This document shows positions 23,723-33,854 of a DNA stretch of 64,000 bases, one piece after another. The notes under the pieces were generated by a model. It was not told where the DNA came from. It worked only from the letters and a program-made list of their open reading frames with translations, and did not search any database. Every line of letters starts with the position of its first letter. Within the stretch, counting starts at the first letter, position 1. The stretch comes from Peromyscus leucopus (Eukaryota > Chordata > Mammalia > Rodentia > Cricetidae): contig NC_051075.1 of the NCBI RefSeq assembly GCF_004664715.2, positions 24,865,215-24,929,214 of the forward strand, in the 5' to 3' direction. The position numbers and the translations under genes are program-made.

Positions 23723-24445
23723 ATAGAATCCTTCCTCTCTCTCATTGATTGGACTCCTGGAGCTCAGCCTGGTGCCTGGCCATGGATCTCTGCATCTGCT
23801 TCCATCAGTCACTGGATGAGGGCTCTATGAGGACAGTTAGGGTATTCAGCCATCCGATCACCTCTCCACTATTGCCAGTAGTCTAAGGTGGGGTCATCGT
23901 TGTGGATTCCTGGGACCTTCCCTAGTACTCTGTTTCTCCCTATTCCCATGATGTCTTCATTTATCATGGTATCTCTTTCCTTGCTCTCCCACTTTGTTTA
24001 TTTTCCAACTTGAACCTCCCATTCCCCTATGTTCTCATCCCCCATCCCTTGCCCTCTATTACTCCTCCCTCTTACCCCCAGTTTGCTCATGTAGATCTCA
24101 TCCATTTCTCCATCACTGGGCGATCCATGCATCCCTCTTAGGGTCCTCCCTGCTAGCTAGCCTCCCTGGAGCTGTGGATTGCAATCTGGTTATCCTTTGC
24201 TTTACATCTGGTATCCACTTATAAGTGGGTACATACCACGTTTATCCTTCTGAGTCTGGGTTACCTTACTCAGGATGATATTTTCTAGATGCATCCATTT
24301 GCCTGCAAATTTCATGATGTCATTGTTTTTTCTCTCCTGAGTAGTACTCCATTGTGTATATACACCACATTTTCTTAATCCATTCTTCGGTTGACTGGCA
24401 TCTAGGTTGTTTCCAGGTTCTGGCTATTATGAATAGTGCTGCATA
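23723..24445 (-). mobile_element. L1 5' segment of a twin-primed insertion (inverted part)
   Basis: The minus strand holds the end of L1 ORF2 (coding for the 'TQKDKHGMYSL'-type C-terminus, damaged) and the start of the 3' UTR, ending 'ggattctat' at 23723. It abuts an L1 segment of opposite orientation at about 24446. The same sequence in the same strand is seen in the L1 at 49750-51086. Confidence 0.85.
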
Positions 24446-24446
24446 G

Positions 24447-24868
24447 AGATCATGATGGGAAAATGTACAGAGACCCAGCCAAACTAGTGGAAACGTATGA
24501 ACTGTGGACCATTACCTGAGGAGCCCCCATGGTACTGGACTGGGTCCTCTGGATAGGCAAGACAGTTGTTTAGCTTGAACTGTCTAGGGGGCCCCCAGGC
24601 AATGAGATCTGGACCCATCCCTGATTCATGAGCTGGCTTTTTGGAGCCCAGTGCCTGAGGTGTGACACCTTGTGCAGCAGGAAGGGGCTTGGACCTGCCT
24701 CACCTGAATGTGCCAGGCTCTGCTGACTCCCCATGGGAGACCTTGCCTTGGAGGTGGTGGGAATAGGGGGTGGGTTGGGGGTGGAGGCTGGGGGGCAGAA
24801 GGAGGGAGGACAGGGCATCTGTGGATGGTATGTAAAATGAATAGAAAATCTCTTAGTAATAATAAAAA
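24447..24868 (+). mobile_element. L1 3' UTR, sense segment of the same insertion
   Basis: It starts at 'agatcatgatgggaaaatg' and runs through the G-rich rodent L1 3' UTR ('ggtgggttgggggtggaggc') to AATAATAAAAAC. Compared with the L1 at 49750-51086, only about 16 nt of L1 lie between this start and the end of the inverted segment. Confidence 0.88.
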
Positions 24869-25157
24869 CGTGGTAGCTTTGTAAAGATGAGTTGCAGTAG
24901 GAAATATGAAGGCACACGAGCAAACATTCTCTGCTCTCTACAATAAAATTCTACACCTTAAACATATCTTTTATCTATGAAAAACTTTGAAACATTATAC
25001 ATTTTTCATTTGGAAAAGATCTGTACACTGGGATATCAGATGTTAAATTTATTAAATAATATCAAACAATGATACACTTCAGAAAATCCTTTAAGTACTG
25101 GAAGCTGATAATGCTCATTAAGGTTTTCCAAAGTCCTCATTTTTACTGGCAAGCTTG

Positions 25158-25246
25158 ATTTTTTCCCCCTGTGCTAGGGATTGAACCTTGTACATGTAAG
25201 GCATGCAAGGCTAGCCATTGCTCTACTGTTGAGCTGGATCCCAGCC
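25158..25246 (-). repeat. ID-like SINE fragment
   Basis: 'gggattgaaccttgtacatg...ggcatgcaaggctagccattgctctac' is the reverse ID body. Confidence 0.65.
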
Positions 25247-25475
25247 CGGAGAAGGTGGAATTTTATCATCGAAAATAAAGACCTGTTCTCATGATACATA
25301 AGAAAGCGCCTCTCGATTTGCAGAGCCGCCCGACAGTTCTTTCTACCCGTTTCTTCCTGATCTATAAAGACAAGTTCCCTATTTTGTTCATCAAGCCACC
25401 TCTTGAGATCTGTGCCACACCTGTCGCATAATATGCATTCAGTAAATAATATCCTAATGAATATGAAAAGGAATT

Positions 25476-25618
25476 TTGGAGGGACAGGGTCTTTCTCTAG
25501 CTCAAACTGGCCTAGAATTCACTAGGTAGCCCAGGCTGGCCTTCAACTCTAGGCAATCTTCCTCCCTCAACCTCCCAAGTTCTGAGAGTATAGGTGTGAG
25601 TCACCATACCTCGCAACC
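25476..25618 (-). repeat. B1 SINE
   Basis: 'gggacagggtctttctctag', 'gtagcccaggctggccttca' and 'gtgtgagtcaccatacc' in reverse. Confidence 0.85.
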
Positions 25619-25624
25619 CCCCAC

Positions 25625-26140
25625 TATGTGTGTGTGTCTGTGTGTGTCTGTGTGTGTGTGTGTCTGTCTCTGTGTGTGCATAGAGTATATGTATTGTGGA
25701 GGCTAGAGACAGAGTTGGGTATCTTTTTTGTTTGTTTGTTTTGAGACAGGGTTTCTCTGTGTAGTTTTGGTGCCTGTCCTGGATCTTGCTCTGTAGACCA
25801 GGCTGGCCTCGAGCTCACAGAGATCCGCCTGCCTCTGCCTCCCGAGTGCTGGGGTTAAAGGCCTGCGCCACAGCCACCTGGTTTAGAGTTGGGCATCTTC
25901 CTCCATTGCTTACCTCCTTCCTATTTTAGGCAGAGTCTCTGACTAACTCTGGAACCCCCCAGTTGACTAGACTGGCTGTCCAGCCAGCCCCCAGGATCCT
26001 CCTTTCTCAGCCTCCTAGCTTTGGGACTACAGGAGTACACTGACATGTTCAGCTCTTTTACATGGGTGCTGGAGATTTGAACTCAGGTCTTATGCTTGCA
26101 CAGCACACACTTTACCCACTAAGCCATGTACCCAACCCCT
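25625..26140 (-). repeat. B4-type SINE split by a young B1
   Basis: The host element (GT-rich start, 'cccagttgactagactggct', 'ggagatttgaactcaggtct', 'cactaagccatgtacccaac') is interrupted at 25725-25882 by a near-consensus reverse B1. The target copy AGAGTTGGG(T/C)ATCTT appears on both sides of the B1. Confidence 0.85.
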
Positions 26141-26228
26141 CCACAGAGAAAGAAGTTTTAAACAATAATAGTAATTTATGTTGGGAGATTTTAATATATT
26201 TTATTCACTACTTCCATTAAAAAAAACA

Positions 26229-26352
26229 TATACAATGTGGAGTATAGTAGCTCACACTTGTAATCCCAGCACCTGGGAGGCTGAGGCAGGCGGACCATAA
26301 GTTTGAGGCCAGCCTGGGCTACATAGTAAGTTCCAGGTTAGTCTGGCATAAA
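26229..26352 (+). repeat. B1 SINE
   Basis: 'cttgtaatcccagcacctgg', 'gtttgaggccagcctgggct' and the 'gtaagttccagg' box. Confidence 0.88.
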
Positions 26353-26642
26353 ATCAGTCTTATCCGGTTGTTAATGTACTCCTCTTAAGTCCCGTCTTAC
26401 AGTTGATAGGACAAAAATTTTAGTACTAGTTCTTAATCACAACCTCTGTTATTTTTTGTCTTGGCTTTATAGACTTCCAACATCTGAGCTTGTGCATCAG
26501 TAGTGACCAATATGGGGATTGTGTGACTGGTGTCTCAGCGCCACCATGTGGCAGATCTTGGAATTGTTTGCATTCCATCAGACCAAGGATCTGCTGGCTG
26601 GAAACAAATAAGAAGGATAAATGAGAATTTAATAGAGAATTA

Positions 26643-26748
26643 CAAGCGGGGAGTAGTGGCCCATTCTTATAATACTAACACTGGGAAGTGGAGGCAGGAG
26701 GATTATTAATATTAAAGATGGTCTGCAGTACATAATGAGACTCAAAAC
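26643..26748 (+). repeat. B1 SINE, old
   Basis: 'gcggggagtagtggcccatt', 'cactgggaagtggaggcagg' and 'ataatgagactcaaaa'. Confidence 0.65.
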
Positions 26749-26959
26749 TGACATGGCCTTCTTTATGGTTGAATAAAACGCACTGTATACACATGCCACA
26801 TTTTCTTATTTTATCAGTTGATGGGCATCCAGGCTAGTTCCATGCCTTAGCTGTTGCAAATAGTGCTATAGTAGACACAGATGTGCAAGGATTCTGCGGT
26901 GGCTTGGATTCCTCCAGGTGTTTACAGAGGACTGGTATAGAGTAGCCACATGATATGAT

Positions 26960-27890
26960 TTTTTGTTTTGTTTTGTTTTGTTTTGAGACATAGCCTATTG
27001 GAGAAATTATTTTGGCCACTCCACATAGTTAAAAGGATATTTATTTAATGGCATAACTCACAAATTAAGTAATGGGTAGGTGGCAGGGTCTGGGGAAGGT
27101 GTATTGCAATCCAGCGGTGTTCTCCGGAGCTCTGCACAGTCAACCTTTCACCGTTCAGCGTCCTGGCACCGAGAGAGCACACAGAGAGCGCTGGCCCATC
27201 CAGCTCTCGGGTCCCCAGGTGCCTCCCCTCGCCCCGCCTCGTAGGCGTGACAGTTGCCAGAGTCTCAATGGGGGTTGGAACTTCCAGATCCAAGCTGGAA
27301 TGGCTACCCACTACATCTCCCCCTTTTTGTCTAAATAAGAAGGTTCTAAATTAATACAAGACTATATACAAAGGAATGGTTATCAAATATTGTCCAGAAA
27401 TAATGAGGGATAATGACCTAGATAAGATGTAACTACAACCAATGCAAACAGTATCAAGCAAGAAACACATACTAAAATCCAGAGAAGTATAGAGCATAGG
27501 TAAACGGCATGTTATAAAGATCATTCAAAGGTGTCCTATCCTAAAGAACCTGAATCTAATACTTAATATGTTCTATCTAATATATTATATATACTAAGTT
27601 GTAACTATAACTGCTAGTCTTCAATCCCGTCAAAGACCTGAGAAGGAACATAATGGTACCTGAGAAATGGTACCATTGGGTCTCAATGGGGGTTGGAACC
27701 ATTGGGTCTCAATGGGGGTTGGAACTTCCAGATCCAAGCTGGAATGGCTACCCACTACAATAGCCTCACTGTGTATTTTCAGATGGCCTGGAGCTTTCGA
27801 TGCAGACTAGTCTATCTTTGAGCTTGCAGTGAATCTCCTGTTGATGCTCCCTGAGTGCTGGGATTATAGGCATACACCACCACACTCAGC
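26960..27890 (-). repeat. B1 SINE split by a provirus (26960-26989 and 27766-27890)
   Basis: The B1 tail and start '(gtttt)n gagac' end at the target site. The B1 resumes with 'tcactgtgtattttcagatg' and 'gagtgctgggattataggca'. Taking out 26996-27765 restores a continuous reversed B1. Confidence 0.8.
26996..27759 (-). mobile_element. Short mys-like/ERVK provirus with nearly deleted 5' LTR
   Basis: On the minus strand: a stub of 5' LTR starting TGTAGTGGGTAGCCATTCC at 27759, about 345 bp of internal 3' sequence, a purine tract ACAAAAAGGGGGAGA (27330-27316), then a 320-bp 3' LTR (27315-26996) starting with the same TGTAGTGGGTAGCC. ATAGCC is duplicated at 26990-26995 and 27760-27765. The 3' LTR terminus reads CCAATA where CA is expected, a one-base change. 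No open frame for any retroviral protein remains. Confidence 0.87.
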
Positions 27891-27940
27891 TTTTAATTCT
27901 ACTTTTGGTTTGCTTTTGTTTGTTTTTGGAACCTCTGTAT

Positions 27941-28147
27941 CAGTGGTTCTCAACCTCCCTAATGCTGCCGCTCTTTCATACAGTTCCTCATGTTGTGGTG
28001 ACCCCTCAACCATACAATGATTTTGGTTGCTACTTCATAACTGTAATTTTGCTGCTGTTATGAATCATAATGTAGGCATCTGTAGTTTCTGGTGGTCTCT
28101 GGCAACCCCTGCGGAAGGGTCAAGACCCACAGGTTGAGAACCCGGGT
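27941..28147 (+). mobile_element. URR1-like hAT transposon, older copy
   Basis: Same family as 8513-8737: CAGTGGTTCTCAACCTC start, 'gttcctcatgttgtggtgac' core and 'ccacaggttgagaac' end. The last bases of the 3' terminal repeat and the 8-bp duplication are degraded. Confidence 0.88.
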
Positions 28148-28905
28148 TCTAGATTGCCTTCCATATCAGTTGCGTCACTCTTCATTCCCACCAGGCTGGG
28201 TAAGAGTTCTTCTGCTCCTTATGCCTTCACTAATCTCTGTTGTTTGTTTTCTCAATGCCAGCCCCGTTCTGACTGGAATGCGGTAAAATTTCAGTGTTTT
28301 GATTTGTGTTTCCTTGATGGCTAAGGAAGTTGAACAATTTTTTTTTATTGGCCAACAAATAAAAGTTTTAATGTTTCCTTCCTTCCCCCTTCTTTGTGGC
28401 AGTCTCTGCATAAACATAACCCAGTGTGGAGACTCTGATGTAGAGAAATTCTCATACATGTGGTCTAAGAAACCCATGTAACAATGTTCATTCAGGCAAC
28501 TAATTTTCATCTTTTGAGGATTATAAAAGTTATATTTATTCATGAAGTTCCATTCATTTTGTTCCCTTGGGTAGATGGAGAAGTGCTTATGTACTCAATT
28601 TGCAATTAAGTTTTATTTTTGTGAATTATATGTAGCACATAAAAGTGACTGGTACAGCTAAAATCCTGACAGTACAATTTGGGGATTCCCACTTCATAGT
28701 CTCCAGTTTATCAAGTCTGCACCTTAGAAAGTAAAAACTGGAATTAAACTTTTGCTACTATAAGACTTAGAATATACTTTAAAATATAATAACATATAGT
28801 TTTTATTTATTCTAAAAACAAAAATATTATACACTGGGAGTATATATTTTAGTATTATTGTATCTGTTCGACAAATTCATTCCTCATTTTGGCAGTCTTT
28901 CAAAT

Positions 28906-29421
28906 TGTTAGACCCCAAAATCTAGGGTCTCAAGTGGGCACCCCAAGAACCCAGACTCCAGTCCAGTTGATGCAACAGCAAGAGGTGTTTATTAATGCGG
29001 CTGTACAGTCGGGCAGACTCAGCTCCAGAGAGCAAGAGTCACATCGTACTGTAGTCACATGGGTACTTTTAAATGAAAAACCCACAAAAGCCATAAGATT
29101 ACAATTCCCATACAATTTCGTTTCACAAGATCATGGTCTGATCACAGAGTGGGTAGAGTCATGTCCACATGTACATTCTTCCTGAAACCTCAAGGGGGGT
29201 ATCAGGGCGGGAGTGGAGTTTACACAAAGGTCACAGTGGTCCTTCCTGGAACACCTGCAACTATCCCAGTCACAGTTGAGCACATCTCTTAACAGAAATC
29301 TTTTTACATTGTTACAGGGGTGGTTGAGTAATGATTGAGTCAGCTTGCCCTTGGAACTAGATTTTTAGTTTCTCATTTTCTGGGGCTTGGGGGTGTAAGC
29401 CTGAAGGGTTAGGGTCTTTCA
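28906..29421 (-). mobile_element. Solo LTR (family A), minus orientation
   Basis: 516 bp with TG..CA ends. On the minus strand it begins TGAAAGACCCTAACCCTTCA and ends ...GATTTTGGGGTCTAACA, with AAAT on both sides (28902-28905, 29422-29425). The U5-like end 'gactggagtctgggttcttg' and the tRNA-free flanks indicate a solo LTR. It pairs with the inverted copy at 30809-31391. Class I-like (gammaretroviral) character is a tentative inference. Confidence 0.85.
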
Positions 29422-29429
29422 AAATGTTA

Positions 29430-30410
29430 AAACAACAACAAAAAGAAAGAATAGAAGAAAAAATCACCCTAATTTTGATATTGTGGCTGCTCTAGGTCAT
29501 TTGTCAAAATAATTTTCCCCTTAACAAAATAAGACAACTATTTTTAATAATGAAAGAGAAAATAGTTTCACAAAAGAAAAACAAGAAACAAAAGCAAAGA
29601 TAAAAAAGAAACACAAAAAAACCCTCATAAAAATGAAAACCAAGCCGGGCGGTGGTGGCACACGCCTTTAATCCCAGCACTCGGGAGGCAGAGCCAGGCG
29701 GATCTCTGTGAGTTTGAGGCCAGCCTGGGCTACCAAGTGAGTCCCAGGAAAGGCGCAAAGCTAAACAGAGAAACCCTGTCTCGAAAAACCAAAAAAAAAA
29801 AAAAAAAAAAAAAAGAAAAGAAAAAGAAAAAAAGAAAACCAAAGCAAACATTTGAAAGACCAATGACCAATAAAACAAAACAAAACAAAAAGTCCAAACA
29901 AAGCAAAAGGAAACAAAAAATCCACACTGTACCATTGAGTTCATTTTGTGCTGGCCAACTACTCCTGGGCATGAACTGTGCTGACACGTGGTCGATACAC
30001 CCAGTGATGCATCGTTGAAGAAAACTGATCAAAAGGGTATCAATTGCAGAGTTTCTTGGTTGGGGTTGGACCCTGTGTCCAGTTCACTGTGACCTTGTCT
30101 GACTTGAACCTGTGCAGGTCTTGTCTCTGCTCCCAGTCTCTGCGAGTTCATGTGTGTATCAATCCTGTTGTCTCTCTCTAGAAGACATCGTTTTCTTGGT
30201 ATCTTCCATCACCTCTGGCTCTTAAAATCTTTCTGCCTCTTCTTTTACATAGACCCCTTAACTTCCAGGGGAGGGCTTATCAGCTGTGGCCCAGCTTGTC
30301 CAACAATGACTGTCCATCTATGGAAAGGTCAAGAATCCAGTAGTTGTTCAGGCCACAAGGCTGGATGTCTCAACTGGTCATCAGTACATACAGGAATCCT
30401 GAAGAAGTAG
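29430..30410 (-). mobile_element. L1-derived sequence (Lx-like), reverse, interrupted by a B1
   Basis: 'gtgctggccaactactcctg', 'cttgaacctgtgcaggtctt' and 'tccatcacctctggctctta' recur in rodent L1 (Lx-type) DNA in this order on the reverse strand. The part at 29430-29640 is A-rich. No coding remains. Confidence 0.55.
29644..29815 (+). repeat. Young B1 SINE
   Basis: Near-consensus B1 with the 'ggaaaggcgcaaagcta' variant and a 23-nt A tail running into more A-rich sequence to 29900. Confidence 0.93.
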
Positions 30411-30690
30411 GCTCTAATGCCAGTGAAGGAATGGACTTGTTAGCAAGAGAGAAAGCAAGCAGGCAAGGAGAGAGCAAGCTCCCCTCTTCCAAGTTCATTA
30501 TCTAGGCTGCCAACAGGTGTGGCCCAGATGAAAGGTGTGTCATTCTACCTCGAAGATCCTGATTTGAAGTGGGTCTTCCTGTTTCAAATGATTTAACTAA
30601 GTCAAATTCCCTCACAGGTGTGTCCAGCCATTTGGTTTAGTTAATTCCAGAGGCAGTCAAGATGACAACCAAGAATGGCCACCACAAGCA
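30400..30690 (-). repeat. Dispersed rodent repeat, family not named
   Basis: 'gaatggacttgttagcaag', 'ctgccaacaggtgtggccc' and 'gtttagttaattccagagg' belong to a common rodent interspersed sequence I know only from recurrence. Confidence 0.45.
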
Positions 30691-30699
30691 GAACAGCTG

Positions 30700-31590
30700 G
30701 GTCTTCTGGTAGACTGATGCCCAGCTTTTTAAAGAACTGCCATACCGATTTCCACAGTGGCTGTACCACCAACAATGAGTAAGTGTTCCCCCTTCCCTAC
30801 ATTCTTCCTGAAAGACCCTAGCCCTTCAGGCTTACACCCCCAAGCCTCAGGAAAAGAGAAACTTCAAGCTCCAGGAAATGAGAAACTAAAAATCTAGTTC
30901 CAAGGGCAACCTGCCTCAGCCACTACTCAACCACCCCTGCCACAATGTAACAATGTAAAGAGATTTCTGTTCAGAGATGTGATCAACTGTGACTGGGATA
31001 GTTGCAGGTGTTCCAGGAAGGACCACCATGACCTGTATGTAAACTCCACTCCCGCCCTGATACCCCCTTGAGGTTTCAAGAAAAATGTGCACACTGACAT
31101 AACTGTATCCCCTCTGTGATCACTCTGGAACCAGACAATGATTTTATGAAATTAGCTTCTAGACATAAATCAATCGAAATGACATTATGTGGAAATTGTA
31201 ATCTTGTGGGTTTTGTGGGTTTTTCCTTTATAAGCCCCCATATGGCTGCAGTAAGATGTGGCTCTTGCTCTTAGGAGCAGAGTTTGCCCTTCTATATAGA
31301 AGCTTCAATAAAAACCTCTTGCTATTGCATCAGCTGGACTGGAGTCTGGGTTCTTGGGGCGCCTCTAGACCCCCAGATTTGGGGTCCAACACTTCCTACC
31401 AGGAGTTGTTATCTGTTTTATTGACCTGGCTGCTTTTACTGGTGCAAGGTGAAATCTCAAAGCAGTTTTGATTTGCATTTCCCTAATGGCTGAGGATGCT
31501 GACCATTTCTTTAAGTGTTTCAGCCAGTTGAGTTTCATCTTTTGAGAATTCTCTGTTTAGTCCTGTATTCTTTTTTTTTTTTTTTATAAA
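30700..31590 (-). mobile_element. L1 ORF2 fragment in reverse, split by solo LTR
   Basis: 'aagaactgccataccgattt' and 'ccacagtggctgtaccacc' before the LTR continue after it as 'ggtgaaatctcaaagcagtt' and 'gaccatttctttaagtgttt', all ORF2 C-terminal landmarks in reverse. Confidence 0.8.
30809..31391 (+). mobile_element. Solo LTR (family A), plus orientation
   Basis: 583 bp, TGAAAGACCCTAGCCCTTCA...GATTTGGGGTCCAACA, with CTTCC at 30804-30808 and 31392-31396. TATAAG-type box ('cctttataagccccc', about 31227) and AATAAA at 31307 define U3/R. It is the inverted relative of 28906-29421 and sits inside an L1. Confidence 0.88.
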
Positions 31591-31605
31591 TAAAAAGCAT
31601 TTCTA

Positions 31606-31980
31606 CTATGAACCAAAGGCTGAGGGGCCCCCAGCTGGGTCAGGCCCTCTGAATAGGTGAGACAGTTGATTGGCTTGATCAGTTTGGGAGGCAACTAGGC
31701 AGTGGGACCAAGTCCTGTGCTCATTGCATGAGTTGGATGTTTGAAACCTGGAGCTTATGCAGGGACGCTTGGCTCGGCCTGGGAGGAGGGGACTGGACCT
31801 GCCTGGACTGAGTCTAGCAGGTTGATTGCAGTCCTCGGGGGAGTCTTTGCCCTGGAGGAGGTGGAAATGGGGGGTAGGCTGGGGGTAAGGGGAGGGTTTG
31901 GGAGGGGGGAGAACAAGGGAACCCGTGGCTGATATGTAGAACTGAATGGTATTGTAAAATAAAATAAAAAAAGAGAGAAA
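31606..31980 (+). mobile_element. 5'-truncated L1 (3' UTR only) with 14-bp TSD
   Basis: Typical rodent L1 3' UTR ('cagttgattggcttgatcag', 'gggaggaggggactggacct', 'gatatgtagaactgaatgg') ending in an A-rich tail. AAAAAGCATTTCTA is duplicated at 31592-31605 and 31981-31994. It inserted in the opposite orientation to the surrounding older L1. Confidence 0.93.
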
Positions 31981-33596
31981 AAAAAGCATTTCTAAAAATA
32001 AAGAAAGGTTGGATCTTTCTTTGCTGATTGTATCCCTTGATCTCCTTCAGTTGTCTTATTGCTTTAGCTAAGACTTCAGGTACTATATTGAAAGGTCTGT
32101 AGAGAGTGAACATCTTTGTATTATTATTTATGATTTTAGTGGAATTGGTTTGAGTTTTTCCTCTGTTTAGGTTGATGCTGGCTGTGAGCTTACTGTAAAT
32201 TGCCTTTATTATGTTGAGGTATGTCCCTTGTATCCCTAGTCTCTCTAGGGTTTTTATCATGAAAGGATGTTGGATGTTGTCAAAGGCCTTTTCCTTTTCT
32301 GCATCTAATGAGATGGTCATGTGGTTTTGTTTTTTGGTCTGTTTATGTAGTAGATTACATTTACCTGTTCACATATGTCAAACCATCCCTGAATCTCTGA
32401 AATGAAGTCAACTTAGTCATGGTGGATAATATTTTTGATATGTTCTTAGATTTGGTTTGCAAGTATTTTATTGAGAATTTTTGCATGTGTGCTCATTTCT
32501 TTTTGTTGGGTCTGTGCATAGTTTTGGAACCAGGATAATAGTGGCCACATAAAAAGAATGAGGCAATTCTCTTTCAGTTTTTATTTTGGGGAATAATTCA
32601 AGAAATGGTGTGAATTAGTCTTCGAAGATCTGGTAGAATTCTCTGCTGAATCTATCTGGCCCTAGATTTTTTTTTGGGGGGGGTGGGTTGGGAGACTTTT
32701 AATTGCTGCCTTTATTTCACTAGGGATTATGGATCTGTTTAAATTATTCATTGGTCTTGATTTAGTTTTTGTAGGTCATATATAACAAGACATTTATTCA
32801 TTTCTTTTAGGCTTTCCATTTTGGTGGAGTACAGATTTTTTTTTTAATTTTTAAAACTTAGTCCTGTATATATTTATCCCATCCCTCGTCTTCTCCCAGC
32901 TCTGCCCCCATTCCCTTCCATCCACAGTAAGACCAGGCACTTCTGCTCATAGTAAGGCTGAGGAGGTAACTCGGTAGGATGAAAAGGGTCCCCAAAGCAG
33001 GCCAAAGGAAAGTATGTCCTTATGAGTCTCCAAATTTTCTTAGTGAGAGTCTGTTGTGATGTCCCTCTCTTCATCTCTAATTCTATTCGTTTGAATCTCC
33101 TCTCTCCACCTTTTATTCAAGTTAGCTAACAATTTGCCAGCCACATTTGTTGGTTTTCTTAAAGAGCCAACTCCTGGTTCCGCTGACTCCTCCTCCTAGT
33201 TCGGTTGTTGTTCGTTTCTATCTCACCAGTCTTGGCTCGGATTCTGATCACTTCTTGCCATCGACTCCATTTGGCATTATTTCTTCTGCTCCGGAGTTTT
33301 CAACTGTGTCACTGAGTATCTAATATGGGGTCTGTCTAATTTTTTGATATAGGCACATAGTGCCGTGAACTTGCCTCTTAGAACTGTGGTCATTGTGTCC
33401 CATAGGTTTGGGTATGCTGTGTTTTCTTTTTCATCCGTTCTAAAAAGTTTTCATTTCCGTCTTTATTTCTCTCTTGACCTGCTTTTCATTCAGCAGTGAC
33501 TTGTTCAGATTCCATGAGTTTGTAGACTTTCTTCTGTTTCTGTTGTTGTTGATATCCAGCTTTAACCCAGGGCGGTCAGACAAGATACAAGGTGCT

Positions 33597-33693
33597 CTTT
33601 CCTTTCCTTTCCTTTCTTTTCCTTTCCTTTCCTTTCCTTTCCTTTCCTTTCCTTTCCTTTCCTTTCCTTTCCTTTCCTTTCCTTTCCTTTCCT
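33597..33693. repeat. (CCTTT)n pentanucleotide microsatellite
   Basis: About 18 units of CCTTT, continuous with a TC run and the T-tract of a reverse B1. It grew from the B1 tail. Confidence 0.95.
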
Positions 33694-33699
33694 TCTCTC

Positions 33700-33854
33700 T
33701 CTCTCTCTTTTTTTTCAAGACAGGGTTTCTTGTGTAGCTTTGGAGCCTGTCCTGGACTTACTCTGTAGCCCAGGCTGGCCTCGAACTCATGAAGATCCAC
33801 CTGCCTCTGCCTCCCAAGTGCTGGGATTAAAGTCGAGCACCACCACTGCCCAGC
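33700..33854 (-). repeat. B1 SINE inside L1
   Basis: Reverse B1 'caagacagggtttcttgtgt...accaccactgcccagc'. L1 sequence resumes at once with 'tgctattttcttatatctg'. Flank similarity AAGGTGCTCTTT / AATGTGCTATTT suggests the target duplication. Confidence 0.9.

Larger units (their letters stand above)
26755..28360 (-). mobile_element. Old L1 ORF2 fragment in two pieces (26755-26958 and 28150-28360)
   Basis: The left piece encodes, in reverse, ALFATAKAWN-like sequence (compare the family's FTIAKTWN). The right piece encodes CSTSLAIKETQIKTLKFY, also an L1 ORF2 C-terminal landmark. Left-to-right order on the minus strand is correct for one L1 opened by later insertions: a B1, the mys-like provirus and a URR1-like transposon. 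Confidence 0.75.

Noticed and set aside
31814..32320. 168-residue minus-strand frame with an RT-like start.
   Set aside because: It is the chance fusion of a dead L1 ORF2 fragment with the antisense of a separate L1 3' UTR insertion.
33440..33737. Lys-Glu-Arg or Phe-Leu-Ser repeat proteins.
   Set aside because: These are translations of the CCTTT microsatellite joined to L1 and B1 sequence.
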